From assembly GCA_900548505.1 (NCBI GenBank), contig URKI01000002.1, positions 21,438-85,437 of the forward strand: a DNA stretch of 64,000 bases, written 5' to 3'. The translations under genes and the position numbers were made by a program. Of this stretch, positions 1-8,887 are shown piece by piece; position 1 is the stretch's first letter; the number at the start of each line of letters is the position of its first letter. The notes beneath the pieces are model-generated. The model was given only the letters and a program-made list of their open reading frames with translations, ran no database searches and was not told the origin of the DNA. The stretch comes from an uncultured Oscillibacter sp. Its GTDB lineage: Bacteria; Bacillota; Clostridia; Oscillospirales; Oscillospiraceae.

Positions 1-12
1 GTCGATTTTTGG

Positions 13-41
13 TTGAATGTGCCGCGGAATTGTACTATAAT
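13..41 (+). promoter_or_regulatory. Sigma-A-type promoter for the SpoIID-like gene
   Basis: A TTGAAT -35 box (13-18) and a perfect TATAAT -10 box (36-41) are 17 bp apart. The start codon is about 105 bp downstream, leaving a moderately long leader in which I see no recognisable riboswitch. Confidence 0.6.
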
Positions 42-147
42 GTTTCTCGTTGGAAACTCGATTGACTTGTACATATGGGGCGGACATTTGTATGTATGGT
101 AGCATACTTTCCCGCTTCCGTCAAGTTGGATGCCATGGGGAGGATGC

Positions 148-1794
148 ATGAAAAAAGCAATTGTGACACTTGCCTGTGTTGTGACATTTTTTGCTCTGAA
201 CACCGCCAGCGCGGACGCGGCGGTGAAAGATACCCTGCGGGTTGGGCTGCGGTATGGCTCCAGCGCCATGTTCTCGGCCAATCTGGAAAACGCCGTGGGT
301 TCCGGGTATGAGCTGGGCTACTTTGAAGACGGGCGCGACTTTGTGTCCCTTGGCTGGACGGATGAGACCAGTATCTCCATGACTGCCGCGGGTACAATAT
401 ATGTCAGCTCCTCCGGAGAATATTCCGCAACGGGCAACGGGACCCACTTGGGACCGTGGCATGTGGAGCTGGATGAATATGACGACTTTGACCAGGCGGA
501 GGATGCTGCCCGCGAGGCCGATGGATGGACGGTGTTTCTGGACGGGACCTATGCGGTGCGCACGGGATGCTACGACTCGAAAAATGAGGCCAATCGGGCG
601 GCGGACGACCTAGGCGGCAAGGCGGTGCGCTCCTCCGATGACGCCGTTCTCATTACCCGGACTCGGTCCACGGAGATTTTGTACGAGTTTGACTACGGCG
701 GGAGTCAGTCTCTGGGCGTGATGCCCCAGGCGGGCCGGAGAGAGAAGGCGGAGACCTGGTTTAAGGGCTATAAGTACAACGGCGGCTTTGAGTACGTCCG
801 GCCGGACGGCGGGAATCTGCGGGTCATCAATGTGGTGGACCTGGAAGATTACGTCAAGGGCGTGGTGCCCTACGAGATGAACGGGGACTGGCCCCTTGCC
901 GCGCTGGAGGCGCAGGCTGTGTGTGCCCGCACGTTCGCCTGCCGGAACACCAAGCACGCAAGCTATGACTTTGATGTGTGCAGCGCCATTTGCTGCCAGG
1001 TGTACAACGGCGTCAATACGGCAACAGACCGCAGCAACGAGGCGGTGGACAACACCGAGGGCGTTTGCATCTGGTACGACGGGGAACTGATCGAAGCCGT
1101 GTACCACTCCTCGGATGGCGGCGCCACGGAGGATGCCAAAAACGTCTGGGGCGGCGATGTGCCGTATCTCCAGGGGAAGAAGGACCCCTATGAGTCCCTC
1201 ATCTCCATCCCCAACTACAGCTACACCGTGACCTATACCCCGGCGGAGCTGACATGGGTGCTGCAAAACAGCGGCTATACCATCGGCACCGTGGCGGATG
1301 TGTATGTGGCGGAGCGGACGGCACTTGGCAATGTGAGCAAAGTGGTGTTCACCGATACCAGCGGCAAGACCCTGACCGTGACGGGGCAGGCCTGCAGCAA
1401 TGCGTTTTACTCCACCACTTATGGAAAGAATGTCCGCAGCCTGAACTTTACCATCAGCGGCGGCAGCGGGGAGACCAGCGGCAGCGGCTTTTGTGTCAAC
1501 AACGCCTCCAACTGGATCGACAGCCTGTCCGGTGCGACGGCGATTACTGCCGGCGGCCAGCAGGCCAAGCTTCCGGGCAGCGGTTGGTGCGCGGTGACCG
1601 ACTTGGGCACCGTGACGCTGGAGGCTGCCTCCAGCGGCGCCTCCTCCGGCAGCGGGGACCTGTTCGTCATCACCGGCACGGGCAACGGCCACCATGTGGG
1701 CATGAGCCAGTACGGAGCCAAGGCTATGGCGGAAAACGGGTACAGCTACGAGGATATCCTTTCGTTTTACTATACTGATGTGACCATTGAGTGA
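148..1794 (+). CDS. SpoIID/LytB-domain sporulation protein
   Basis: Predicted secreted cell-wall-acting protein of the SpoIID/LytB family, whose sporulation member is a peptidoglycan lytic transglycosylase needed for forespore engulfment. The first 25 residues form a signal peptide ([19 protein letters not shown]). Residues about 120-170 resemble a small SPOR-like peptidoglycan-binding module. The SpoIID core starts near residue 225 ([16 protein letters not shown], then [13 protein letters not shown]) and ends with the family-typical [20 protein letters not shown] motif. The ATG at 148 is preferred over one at 130 because GGGGAGG lies just before it. It is longer than B. subtilis SpoIID and is not in a spoIIQ/spoIIID neighbourhood, so it may be a paralogue rather than the engulfment SpoIID itself. 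Confidence 0.88.
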   Translation: MKKAIVTLACVVTFFALNTASADAAVKDTLRVGLRYGSSAMFSANLENAVGSGYELGYFEDGRDFVSLGWTDETSISMTAAGTIYVSSSGEYSATGNGTHLGPWHVELDEYDDFDQAEDAAREADGWTVFLDGTYAVRTGCYDSKNEANRAADDLGGKAVRSSDDAVLITRTRSTEILYEFDYGGSQSLGVMPQAGRREKAETWFKGYKYNGGFEYVRPDGGNLRVINVVDLEDYVKGVVPYEMNGDWPLAALEAQAVCARTFACRNTKHASYDFDVCSAICCQVYNGVNTATDRSNEAVDNTEGVCIWYDGELIEAVYHSSDGGATEDAKNVWGGDVPYLQGKKDPYESLISIPNYSYTVTYTPAELTWVLQNSGYTIGTVADVYVAERTALGNVSKVVFTDTSGKTLTVTGQACSNAFYSTTYGKNVRSLNFTISGGSGETSGSGFCVNNASNWIDSLSGATAITAGGQQAKLPGSGWCAVTDLGTVTLEAASSGASSGSGDLFVITGTGNGHHVGMSQYGAKAMAENGYSYEDILSFYYTDVTIE

Positions 1795-1802
1795 GGAAAC
1801 AG

Positions 1803-2828
1803 ATGAAAACCAGTGATTTTAATTATGACCTTCCTGAAGAACTGATCGCCCAGACACCGCTGGAGCGGCGGGACGCGTCCCGGCTGATGACCCTGTGCCG
1901 GTCGGACGGCGCGCTGGAGCATCACCACTTTTATGAGCTGCCGGACTTTTTGAAGCCGGGCGACTGCCTGATTTTGAATGACTCCCGGGTGCTGCCGGCC
2001 CGTCTGCTGGGCCAGCGTCTGCCCGGCGGCGGCGCCTGCGAGGTGCTGCTGCTGATCGACCGGGGCAACAAGACCTGGGAGTGCCTGGTGCGTCCGGGCC
2101 GGAAGATGAAGCCGGGAACGCGGCTTTCTTTCGGCGGCGGAGAGCTGACGGCGGAAGTCACGGAGGAGCTGCCCGGCGGCAACCGCCTGGTGCGCTTTGA
2201 CTATGAGGGTATCTTCCTGGAGGTGCTGGAGCGGCTGGGGAAAATGCCGCTGCCGCCTTACATCAAAGAAGAGCTGCAGGACCGGGAGCGGTATCAGACC
2301 GTGTATTCCAAGGTGGTCGGCAGCGCGGCGGCGCCCACAGCGGGACTGCACTTTACGCCGGAGCTGCTGGAGAAGATCGCCGCCATGGGCGTCGGCATCG
2401 GCTATGTGACACTGCATGTGGGCCTTGGCACGTTCCGGCCTGTAAAAGAGGATGACATTGAGTCCCACCCCATGCACAGCGAGTACTGCGTGATCTCCCA
2501 AGAGACGGCGGACCTCATCAACCGGACCCGGGCCGCGGGAGGCCGCTGCATCTGCGTGGGAACTACCTCCTGCCGTACGCTGGAGAGCTTTGCCCGGGAG
2601 GACGGACACATGGAGCCTGCGGCGGGGTGGACGGATATCTTCATCTATCCCGGCTACAAGTTCAAGGTGATGGACGGCTTGGTGACCAACTTCCACCTGC
2701 CGGAGTCCACCCTCATTATGCTGGTGTCCGCGTTTGCGGGACGGGAGCATATCCTGAACGCCTACAACGAGGCGGTGCGGGAGCGCTATCGGTTCTTCTC
2801 CTTTGGCGACGCCATGTTTTTGTACTGA
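1803..2828 (+). CDS. queA: S-adenosylmethionine:tRNA ribosyltransferase-isomerase
   Basis: QueA transfers and isomerises the ribose of AdoMet onto 7-aminomethyl-7-deazaguanine in tRNA, giving epoxyqueuosine. Visible signatures are the N-terminal [15 protein letters not shown] start (here [20 protein letters not shown]), [11 protein letters not shown] near residue 60, and the conserved [12 protein letters not shown] and [10 protein letters not shown] blocks. Length (341 aa) is normal. The ATG at 1803 has GAGGAAACAG upstream; a GTG at 1791 overlapping the previous stop is less likely. tgt follows 43 bp downstream, so the two queuosine steps are encoded together. Confidence 0.97.
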   Translation: MKTSDFNYDLPEELIAQTPLERRDASRLMTLCRSDGALEHHHFYELPDFLKPGDCLILNDSRVLPARLLGQRLPGGGACEVLLLIDRGNKTWECLVRPGRKMKPGTRLSFGGGELTAEVTEELPGGNRLVRFDYEGIFLEVLERLGKMPLPPYIKEELQDRERYQTVYSKVVGSAAAPTAGLHFTPELLEKIAAMGVGIGYVTLHVGLGTFRPVKEDDIESHPMHSEYCVISQETADLINRTRAAGGRCICVGTTSCRTLESFAREDGHMEPAAGWTDIFIYPGYKFKVMDGLVTNFHLPESTLIMLVSAFAGREHILNAYNEAVRERYRFFSFGDAMFLY

Positions 2829-2871
2829 ATCCCGCCGGAACGGCGATAATCTGATAAAGCGAGAGTGACGT

Positions 2872-4005
2872 ATGTTCAAAGTCATCAAGACCCAGGGCCG
2901 CGCCCGGCGCGGCCAGTTCACCTGTGCCCACGGCGGTGTGGTGCAGACGCCTGTGTTCATGAACGTGGGTACCCAGGCGGCCATCAAGGGCGGCGTCAGT
3001 GCCCAGGACCTGAAGGAAGTGGGCTGCCAGATCGAGCTGAGCAATACCTACCACCTGCATCTGCGTCCCGGTGATGGACTGGTGCGGCGGATGGGCGGCC
3101 TGCACAAGTTCATGAACTGGGATGGCCCCATCCTGACGGACTCCGGCGGATTCCAGGTGTTCTCCCTGGCTTCTCTGCGGAAGATCAAGGAGGAGGGCGT
3201 GTATTTCTCCTCCCATATCGACGGACGCAAGATCTTCATGGGGCCGGAGGAGTCCATGCAGATCCAGTCCAATCTGGGCAGCGACATTGCCATGGCCTTT
3301 GACGAGTGCGTGGAGAATCCCGCCACTTATGAGTATGCCAAGGCCAGCTGCGAGAGGACGGCCCGCTGGCTTGCCCGATGCAAGGCGGAGCATGACCGCC
3401 TCAACGCCTTGCCGGAGACGGTGAACCCCCATCAGATGCTCTTTGGCATCAACCAGGGCGCCACGTTTGCGGATCTGCGCGTGTGGCACATGCAGGAGAT
3501 CGCCAAGCTGGACTGCGACGGCTATGCCATCGGCGGCCTGGCGGTGGGAGAGCCTGCGGAGGTCATGTATGAGATCATTGACGCAGTGGAGCCCCATATG
3601 CCCAAGGAGAAGCCCCGGTACCTGATGGGCGTGGGAACGCCCAGCAACATCATCGAGGCGGTCAGCCGGGGTGTGGACTTCTTTGACTGCGTCATGCCCT
3701 CCCGGAACGGCCGTCACGGCAAGCTCTTCACCTGGGAGGGGACGGTCAACATCCTCAACGAAAAGTACGCCGAGGACCCCCGCCCGGTCAGCGAGAGCTG
3801 CGGCTGTCCGCTGTGCCGGAATTATTCCCGCGCTTATATCCGGCATTTGTTCAAGGCGGACGAGGTGCTGGCACTGCGGCTGGCAGTGCTGCATAACCTG
3901 TATTTTTACAACGATCTGCTGGCTAAGATCCGTCAGGCGCTGGATGAAGATCGCTTTGATGAATTCCGCGCCCGGTACAGCGGTGTTCTGGAGCAGAGAG
4001 TGTGA
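2872..4005 (+). CDS. tgt: tRNA-guanine(34) transglycosylase
   Basis: Exchanges G34 of GUN-anticodon tRNAs for preQ1, the step before QueA in queuosine synthesis. The 377-aa protein carries the nucleophile/substrate region ILTDSGGFQVFSL, the GGLAVGE loop, and a C-terminal zinc site CGCPLCRNYSRAYIRHLF with a following His. Start ATG 2872 follows a GAGAGTGACG ribosome site. It sits between queA and yajC, the arrangement found in many bacteria. Confidence 0.97.
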   Translation: MFKVIKTQGRARRGQFTCAHGGVVQTPVFMNVGTQAAIKGGVSAQDLKEVGCQIELSNTYHLHLRPGDGLVRRMGGLHKFMNWDGPILTDSGGFQVFSLASLRKIKEEGVYFSSHIDGRKIFMGPEESMQIQSNLGSDIAMAFDECVENPATYEYAKASCERTARWLARCKAEHDRLNALPETVNPHQMLFGINQGATFADLRVWHMQEIAKLDCDGYAIGGLAVGEPAEVMYEIIDAVEPHMPKEKPRYLMGVGTPSNIIEAVSRGVDFFDCVMPSRNGRHGKLFTWEGTVNILNEKYAEDPRPVSESCGCPLCRNYSRAYIRHLFKADEVLALRLAVLHNLYFYNDLLAKIRQALDEDRFDEFRARYSGVLEQRV

Positions 4006-4014
4006 GAAAAGGAC

Positions 4015-4042
4015 TTGCAAAACCGACAGGTTTTGGTATAAT
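4015..4042 (+). promoter_or_regulatory. Promoter for yajC
   Basis: TTGCAA (4015-4020) and TATAAT (4037-4042) with a 16-bp spacer, starting just after the tgt stop codon, so yajC can be transcribed independently of queA-tgt. Confidence 0.55.
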
Positions 4043-4085
4043 GGTGTCATTCTGAATTCACGAAGGAAAAAGGAGTTTTTTGAAC

Positions 4086-4472
4086 ATGAACGAGAGCAGC
4101 GCTTCCCTTATGATGCTGGTCGTCCTGATGGTGGTGTTCTACTTCCTGCTGATCCGTCCCGAGAACAAGCGGAAGAAGAAGGCCCAGGAGATGCGGGAGA
4201 ACATCAAGAAGGGCGATACCATTACCACCATCGGCGGCATCGTCGGCCGTGTGGTCATGGTGGATAAGGACACCCTGGTGATCGAGACCAGCGAGGACCG
4301 TGTCCGTATGGAGATCACCAAGTGGGCCATCTCCACCACCGGTGTCCAGGCCAACGATCAGCCTGTGAACGACAAGAAGAAAAAGAAGGAAAAGGAAGAA
4401 GAGGAGTCTCCTGCAGCGGAGAAGGCTGTTTCTGTTGAGGAAAAGCCTGCCGAAGAGGAGAAGAAGGACTAA
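4086..4472 (+). CDS. yajC: Preprotein translocase subunit YajC
   Basis: Accessory subunit of the Sec holotranslocon (SecDF-YajC). A single membrane segment (residues about 8-26, MMLVVLMVVFYFLLIRPENK) is followed by the family-typical GDTITTIGGIVGRVV block and a long Lys/Glu-rich tail. ATG 4086 is preferred over TTG 4080 because AGGAG (4071-4075) is correctly spaced from it. No secDF follows in this window, so YajC stands alone after tgt. Confidence 0.93.
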   Translation: MNESSASLMMLVVLMVVFYFLLIRPENKRKKKAQEMRENIKKGDTITTIGGIVGRVVMVDKDTLVIETSEDRVRMEITKWAISTTGVQANDQPVNDKKKKKEKEEEESPAAEKAVSVEEKPAEEEKKD

Positions 4473-4489
4473 CTCAGGTCTAAAGGATC

Positions 4490-4540
4490 CCTCCCCGGGC
4501 ATAAGCTCGTATCAGAGCTTATGCCCGGGGAGGTTTTTTT
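4490..4540 (+). terminator. Strong intrinsic terminator after yajC
   Basis: A 19-bp perfect stem (CCTCCCCGGGCATAAGCTC paired with its complement), 6-nt loop and seven Ts. Its 3' arm contains GGGGAGG, which is also the only Shine-Dalgarno for the next gene at 4541. Confidence 0.92.
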
Positions 4541-4954
4541 ATGGGGAAGGAACGGAAGAAAACGGCGGAGTGGGTATGGCCGCTGCGGGGGCTGCTGCTG
4601 GCGCTGACGCTTTATCTGGGGTGCGTGGCATTGATCGCGCTTTTGACAGTGCGGGGAACGGTAGGGCAGGAGGCTGCCTTGCCTGCGGTGGGAGGAGTCT
4701 GCGCGGCCGCGTCCTTTGCCGGGGGCGTGCTCAGTGCACGCAAAGGAAACTGGCCGCCGATGAGCGGAGCACTGGCAGTGACTGCGGGCCTAGCACTGTG
4801 CATGGCGGCGGTGGGGCTGACCTGGGAAGAGGGGATCGGGCCCGGCGCTGTGGCTCTGTTGGCCTGCTGCGCAGTGGGAGGCGTGCTTGCCGGACTTGTC
4901 GGCAGACGGCCGGGCCGCAGAGTGCGGGGGAGGGGACAGCGGAGAAAACTGTGA
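4541..4954 (+). CDS. TIGR04086-type small membrane protein
   Basis: A 137-aa integral membrane protein with about four hydrophobic segments (residues about 13-35, 43-65, 72-95, 103-125) and a very basic C-terminus (GRRPGRRVRGRG). It fits the TIGR04086 membrane-protein family often seen next to yajC in Clostridia; function unknown. The start codon is immediately after the terminator U-tract, and the SD lies inside the terminator stem, so readthrough RNA would hide it. Confidence 0.72.
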   Translation: MGKERKKTAEWVWPLRGLLLALTLYLGCVALIALLTVRGTVGQEAALPAVGGVCAAASFAGGVLSARKGNWPPMSGALAVTAGLALCMAAVGLTWEEGIGPGAVALLACCAVGGVLAGLVGRRPGRRVRGRGQRRKL

Positions 4955-4968
4955 ATTTCCACAAAAAT

Positions 4969-5005
4969 AGCGGCGGTAGATGGGGAACGCCCATCTGCCG
5001 CCGCT
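4969..5005. other. GC-rich hairpin downstream of the TIGR04086 gene
   Basis: Sixteen-base arms AGCGGCGGTAGATGGG and CCCATCTGCCGCCGCT around GAACG. There is no U-tract on either side, so it is either a weak terminator or an RNA 3'-end stabiliser. Confidence 0.5.
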
Positions 5006-5288
5006 GCGCGCTTGCGGACCCTGCGGGGGCGGGAGGACCCCACAGATATGAGGCTGATACCTGGATTGGATACTGAATATTGTGCTTTTTGAAGCTAAAA
5101 CAGATTATTTTCCACATCAGTTTATTTAGTTTACATAACTATGTTTACATAATATTTTGTCATAAATTACAAAAAGAGAGAAGTTTCTGCAAATTCCTTG
5201 ATAAATCGAGCAAATTGCACTATATTAAAATAATCAAGGATTTACGTCAACCGCCGGCATAACAGACCGGGCCGCCGCATAAGGTGGC
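5006..5288. other. Gene-free, abruptly AT-rich interval
   Basis: From about 5080 to 5245 the sequence turns sharply AT-rich compared with its GC-rich surroundings. It contains direct repeats of GTTTACATAA-type sequence and the dif candidate listed separately. I see no gene in it. Confidence 0.6.
5128..5155. other. Candidate XerCD dif site upstream of spoIIM-xerD
   Basis: The site reads as 11-6-11: AGTTTACATAA (5128-5138), CTATGT (5139-5144), TTACATAATAT (5145-5155). The complement of the first arm, TTATGTAAACT, equals the XerD half of the B. subtilis dif site as I recall it. The other arm matches the B. subtilis XerC half at only about 6 of 11 positions, so this is a candidate only. Confidence 0.4.
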
Positions 5289-5303
5289 ATGGAGGTGAGG
5301 CGG

Positions 5304-5927
5304 TTGAAAGGAAAGGGCCGTGTTCCCGGCGGACAAGAAGGGGCACCGCTGCCCCGTTTGGTGCTGCTGGCGATCTTCTTTTTGGCAGGCGTTTTTTTGG
5401 GACAGGTTCTGGCCCGCTCAGTGCCGGAGCGCACAGGGACAGAGCTGGAGCAGTATTTGACAGGATTTGTGCAGTTGGGTGCCGAAGGGCGGCAGGCAAA
5501 GACGCTGCTGTCTGCCTTGGTCATCTACTTCCGCTATCCCGCAGCGGCGTTTGCACTGGGGTTTGTATCTGCCGGTGTGGTGCTGCTGCCGGCGGTTTCA
5601 GCTGTCTTCGGCTTTTTCCTCTCGTTTTCCGTCTGCTGCTTTACTGCCGCGTTTGGAGAGGACGGCGTTTTGCTGGCGTTGGCGGTGTTTGGGTTTCGGT
5701 GCATGGTGACCATGCCGTGCTTTTTTTTGCTGGCCGCGCCCTCGTGGGGACTTGCGGCATCCCGCCTGTCTGTTGGGAGCGGCAGGCGGTCTGTGCCGCC
5801 GGTGTGCGGCCGGAGCGGCTGGCTGCGCTTTGGCGCGGTGTGCGGCGTTTTGCTGGCCGGCGTTTGTGTGGAGTTGTTTTTGCCGCCGTATTTTCTGCGG
5901 CTGGTCCTGGAACGGATCTTGATTTAA
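5304..5927 (+). CDS. spoIIM: Stage II sporulation protein M (SpoIIM-like)
   Basis: A membrane protein of about 207 aa with some five hydrophobic segments, matching the length and topology of SpoIIM, the scaffold that recruits SpoIIP and SpoIID to the engulfing septum. Family hints are an N-terminal membrane segment ending in GQVLA and a central LGFVSAGVVLLPAVSAVFGFF region. A TTG at 5304 has a perfect GGAGGTGA five bases upstream; the ATG at 5289 would put its SD too close. Position directly before xerD matches the B. subtilis spoIIM-ripX neighbourhood and supports the call. Confidence 0.72.
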   Translation: MKGKGRVPGGQEGAPLPRLVLLAIFFLAGVFLGQVLARSVPERTGTELEQYLTGFVQLGAEGRQAKTLLSALVIYFRYPAAAFALGFVSAGVVLLPAVSAVFGFFLSFSVCCFTAAFGEDGVLLALAVFGFRCMVTMPCFFLLAAPSWGLAASRLSVGSGRRSVPPVCGRSGWLRFGAVCGVLLAGVCVELFLPPYFLRLVLERILI

Positions 5928-5948
5928 GGATGAAAGGGGGACGGTACG

Positions 5949-6833
5949 ATGCCCGAAGAGGATATTTCCCGGTATGGCGCGTATTTGCAGGGGGTAAGAC
6001 AGGCCTCGCAAAACACCGTCAGTTCTTATCTGAGGGATGTGACCCAGTTCTCCCAGTATCTTTTGGAGCGGGGTTCCACGCTGCGCCAGGCGGACAGCGG
6101 CATGGTGCGGGACTATATGGACTGGATGCACCGGCACGGAAAGTCCGCTGCGTCTGTTACCCGCTTTTTGGCGTCCATCAAGTCTTTTTACGGCTTCTTG
6201 CTGTCCGCAGGTGATGTATCGGTCAACCCGGCAAAGGGGATCTCTGCAGACCGGGCAGAGCGGAAATATCCGGAGATCCTGACAGCCAAGGAAGTGGAGC
6301 TGTTTTTGGATCAGCCTCAGTGTGTAGACGCCAAGGGCTACCGGGATCACGCCATGCTGGAGCTGCTGTATGCCACCGGCATCCGGGTCAGTGAGCTGAT
6401 CTCCCTGGACCTGCGGGATGTGAATCTGGCCGCGGGTTTCATTCGCTGCGCCAGCCGGGGAAGGGAGCGGATCATCCCCCTGTACCACGGCGCGGTAAAG
6501 GCGCTGCAGGACTATATCCGCAATATCCGTCCTGGCCTTGTGAACGATGAGGAGACGCAGGCGCTGTTCGTGAACATGAACGGTGAACGCATGAGCCGCC
6601 AGGGCTTTTGGAAGATCATCAAGTATTATCAGGAAAAGGCGGGGATCCAGAAGGATATCACGCCTCATACCCTCCGCCATTCCTTTGCGGTGCATCTGCT
6701 GGAAAACGGCGCAGACCTGCGCTCCATCCAGGAGATGCTGGGCCATGCGGATATCTCCTCCACACAGATCTATACCCACGTGGTAAAGAATCAGCTGAAG
6801 GACATTTATCAGAAAGCCCATCCAAGAGCGTAA
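5949..6833 (+). CDS. xerD: Tyrosine recombinase XerD
   Basis: Site-specific recombinase that resolves chromosome dimers at dif with a partner. The N-terminal SAM-like DNA-binding domain (residues about 8-90) precedes the catalytic domain, which has all key residues: Arg in ATGIRVSELISL, the HTLRHSFAVHLLENGADL box, the GHADISSTQIYTHV box and nucleophile Tyr. Length 294 aa is typical. The start has GAAAGGGGG upstream, 21 bp after spoIIM. A dif candidate lies about 800 bp upstream. A second recombinase is encoded at 34348. Confidence 0.92.
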   Translation: MPEEDISRYGAYLQGVRQASQNTVSSYLRDVTQFSQYLLERGSTLRQADSGMVRDYMDWMHRHGKSAASVTRFLASIKSFYGFLLSAGDVSVNPAKGISADRAERKYPEILTAKEVELFLDQPQCVDAKGYRDHAMLELLYATGIRVSELISLDLRDVNLAAGFIRCASRGRERIIPLYHGAVKALQDYIRNIRPGLVNDEETQALFVNMNGERMSRQGFWKIIKYYQEKAGIQKDITPHTLRHSFAVHLLENGADLRSIQEMLGHADISSTQIYTHVVKNQLKDIYQKAHPRA

Positions 6834-6845
6834 AAACCCAGCACG

Positions 6846-6900
6846 AAAAGCACGCTCCCGACCAACATAGCCTGGCCGGGCGTGTGCTTTTATTTTTTAT
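6846..6900 (+). terminator. Intrinsic terminator after xerD
   Basis: An AAAAGCACGCTCCCG stem pairs with CGGGCGTGTGCTTTT, with one bulge, followed by a TATTTTTTAT tract. Confidence 0.85.
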
Positions 6901-6960
6901 CAGATAGGAAAACAAAACCTGCATCCCAGGACTCTAATAGGTAGAAAGGAGGGCGGAGGC

Positions 6961-7434
6961 ATGGATCGAGAGGAATTTGCAGAGCGCACCCAACGGCTGA
7001 AAGAGCGACTGTACCGCACTGCGTATTTGTATCTTGGCAACGAGGCGGATGCCCTGGAGGCGGTGGACGAGGCGGTGTATCTGGCCTTGCGGAGTTTGCG
7101 GAAGCTGCGGGAGGAGAACTTTTTTGAGACGTGGCTGACCAGGATTTTGCTCAATGAATGTCACCGGGAGCTGCGCCGCCGTTCCAGAGTGAGTCCGTCG
7201 GAGATTCTGCCGGAGTCGGCCGGGCCGGATGCCTATGACCACCTTCCCTTGAAAGAGGCGGTGGAGCGGCTGCCGGAGCCGCTGCGGGCGGTGGTGATCC
7301 TGCGGTACTTTACCGGCTATACCCAGGCGGAGACTGCTGCCGCACTGGAGATCCCTCAGGGGACGGTGGCGACCCGCCAGAGGCGTGCTTTGGAGCTTCT
7401 GCGTCTGGATCTGGGAGAGGAGGGGACGAGATGA
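6961..7434 (+). CDS. ECF-type RNA polymerase sigma factor
   Basis: A 157-aa sigma factor with region 2 (RLYRTAYLYLGNEADALEAVDEAVYLAL) and region 4 (LPEPLRAVVILRYFTGYTQAETAAAL followed by IPQGTVATRQRRAL) and nothing between them, the layout of group IV (ECF) factors. AAAGGAGGG gives a strong start at 6961. The stop overlaps the ATG of the next gene (ATGA at 7431), so the two products are translationally coupled, as for sigma/anti-sigma pairs. The regulon is unknown. Confidence 0.87.
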   Translation: MDREEFAERTQRLKERLYRTAYLYLGNEADALEAVDEAVYLALRSLRKLREENFFETWLTRILLNECHRELRRRSRVSPSEILPESAGPDAYDHLPLKEAVERLPEPLRAVVILRYFTGYTQAETAAALEIPQGTVATRQRRALELLRLDLGEEGTR

Positions 7435-8783
7435 CGCGCAATGAGGAGTATCGGCAGCTTCTGGAGCAGCTGGACAAGACGCCGCCGGCACTGGAATATA
7501 CGCTCCAGCGGGCACAGACAAGGGAAAAGGCATGCCGGCGCAAGCGGCGGCTGCTGGGCGTGCCGGCAGGGAGTCTGGCGGTTTGCTTTACAGTGTTTGT
7601 TTTGCTGGTAAATTTGTTCCCCACCTTTGCCTACGCCTGTGGCGGAGTCCCCGTGCTGCGGGAACTGGCGAAAGCAGTGGCCTGGTCCCCCAGCCTGTCC
7701 GCTGCAGTGGAGAACCAATATGTCCAGCCCATTGGGGAGTCCCGGACAGAAAATGGCATCACCGCCACGGTGGAATATGTGATCGTGGATCAAAAGCAGG
7801 TGAACATTTTCTTTACGCTGGAAGGGGAGTATGAGTATCTCTCCGCGGAGATGCCGACCTTTTCTCCCGTGCAGCGGTGCTCTGTTCTGGGTGCGGATTT
7901 CCGGCAGCCGCCGGGGACGCTGCTCCGCTTTACGCTGGATTATGGAGACGGAAATGTGCCGGATGGATTTACCATGACATTCCCGGTCTTTGGGGAACAG
8001 ACGGTGGAAGAGGATGCTCCCGCCCCGTTGGAGCGGCCCTATGAGGAGGAACTGCTCTCTCCTGCGAAAGAGCCGGAGCGGGAGATCCTGGCGGAGTTTA
8101 CCTTTGACCTGCACTTTGATCCCATGTATACGGCGCAGGGGGAGCAGATCTGTGTGCAGAAAGACTTCGTGCTGGACGGCCAGACACTCACAGTTACGGA
8201 GGCGGAGGTGTATCCCACCCATGTGCGGATCCGTGTCAAGGGGGCGGAGGAGAACTCCGCTTGGCTGAAAGGGCTGGAGTTCTATCTGGAGGATGAGCAG
8301 GGGAACCGGTTTGAGACGATCTCCAGCGGGATCGTGGCCAGCGGGGATCAGAATACACCGGCAAATGTGTCTTTCCGCCTGGAGAGCACCTATTTCAGCG
8401 AGAGCGAGCATCTGACTTTGCATATCACCGGAGCTGAGTGGCTGGATAAAGCTCATGAGCGGGTAGAGGTCGATCTGAAAAACCAAGTGGCGCCCTGGCT
8501 CCCGGAGGGCGTGGCGTTGGTGAAGGCGAAAGAATATCCCGATGGGTGGACGCTGCAATTCTCCGTGGAAGAGGGACTCCAAAAGCAGCCGTTTTCCATG
8601 ACGTTCTACGACGAGAATGGACAGTCCTACGAAATGAGGAGCCAGGGGTTCTCAGTTTCGGATAGGGAAGACTCCGGCCTGCATATACCGCTGCCGGATT
8701 ATCACGAGGACCGGGTGTGGCTGGAGGCCACCTATTCCCGCTTTACGCAGGAAACTGAGCCGGTCACGATTCCGATCAAGTGA
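7431..8783 (+). CDS. DUF4179-type membrane protein, probable anti-sigma partner
   Basis: A 450-aa protein with a short cytoplasmic N-terminus (about 40 aa, basic), one membrane segment near residues 42-65 (AGSLAVCFTVFVLLVNLFPTF) and a large extracellular part. The segment after the membrane helix resembles DUF4179 (FAYACGGVPVLRELAKAVAW), followed by beta-rich domains. In Firmicutes such proteins are commonly encoded directly after ECF sigma genes and act as anti-sigma factors; that role is inferred from position. The start overlaps the sigma gene. Confidence 0.72.
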   Translation: MTRNEEYRQLLEQLDKTPPALEYTLQRAQTREKACRRKRRLLGVPAGSLAVCFTVFVLLVNLFPTFAYACGGVPVLRELAKAVAWSPSLSAAVENQYVQPIGESRTENGITATVEYVIVDQKQVNIFFTLEGEYEYLSAEMPTFSPVQRCSVLGADFRQPPGTLLRFTLDYGDGNVPDGFTMTFPVFGEQTVEEDAPAPLERPYEEELLSPAKEPEREILAEFTFDLHFDPMYTAQGEQICVQKDFVLDGQTLTVTEAEVYPTHVRIRVKGAEENSAWLKGLEFYLEDEQGNRFETISSGIVASGDQNTPANVSFRLESTYFSESEHLTLHITGAEWLDKAHERVEVDLKNQVAPWLPEGVALVKAKEYPDGWTLQFSVEEGLQKQPFSMTFYDENGQSYEMRSQGFSVSDREDSGLHIPLPDYHEDRVWLEATYSRFTQETEPVTIPIK

Positions 8784-8791
8784 CTTTGCCG

Positions 8792-8825
8792 AAAGGGTGT
8801 CCGCGTTTGCGGACACCCTTTTTTC
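8792..8825 (+). terminator. Intrinsic terminator after the ECF/anti-sigma operon
   Basis: GGGTGTCCGC stem, GTTT loop, GCGGACACCC, then six Ts. Confidence 0.92.
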
Positions 8826-8827
8826 TG

Positions 8828-8856
8828 TTGCGCTATCCGGTGAAATTTGCTATACT
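8828..8856 (+). promoter_or_regulatory. Promoter for the ruvC-ruvA-ruvB operon
   Basis: TTGCGC (8828-8833) and TATACT (8851-8856) are 17 bp apart, immediately after the preceding terminator and 31 bp before the ruvC start. Confidence 0.6.
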
Positions 8857-8887
8857 AACAAAGAATGTAAACTGGAGGAGGAGCACC

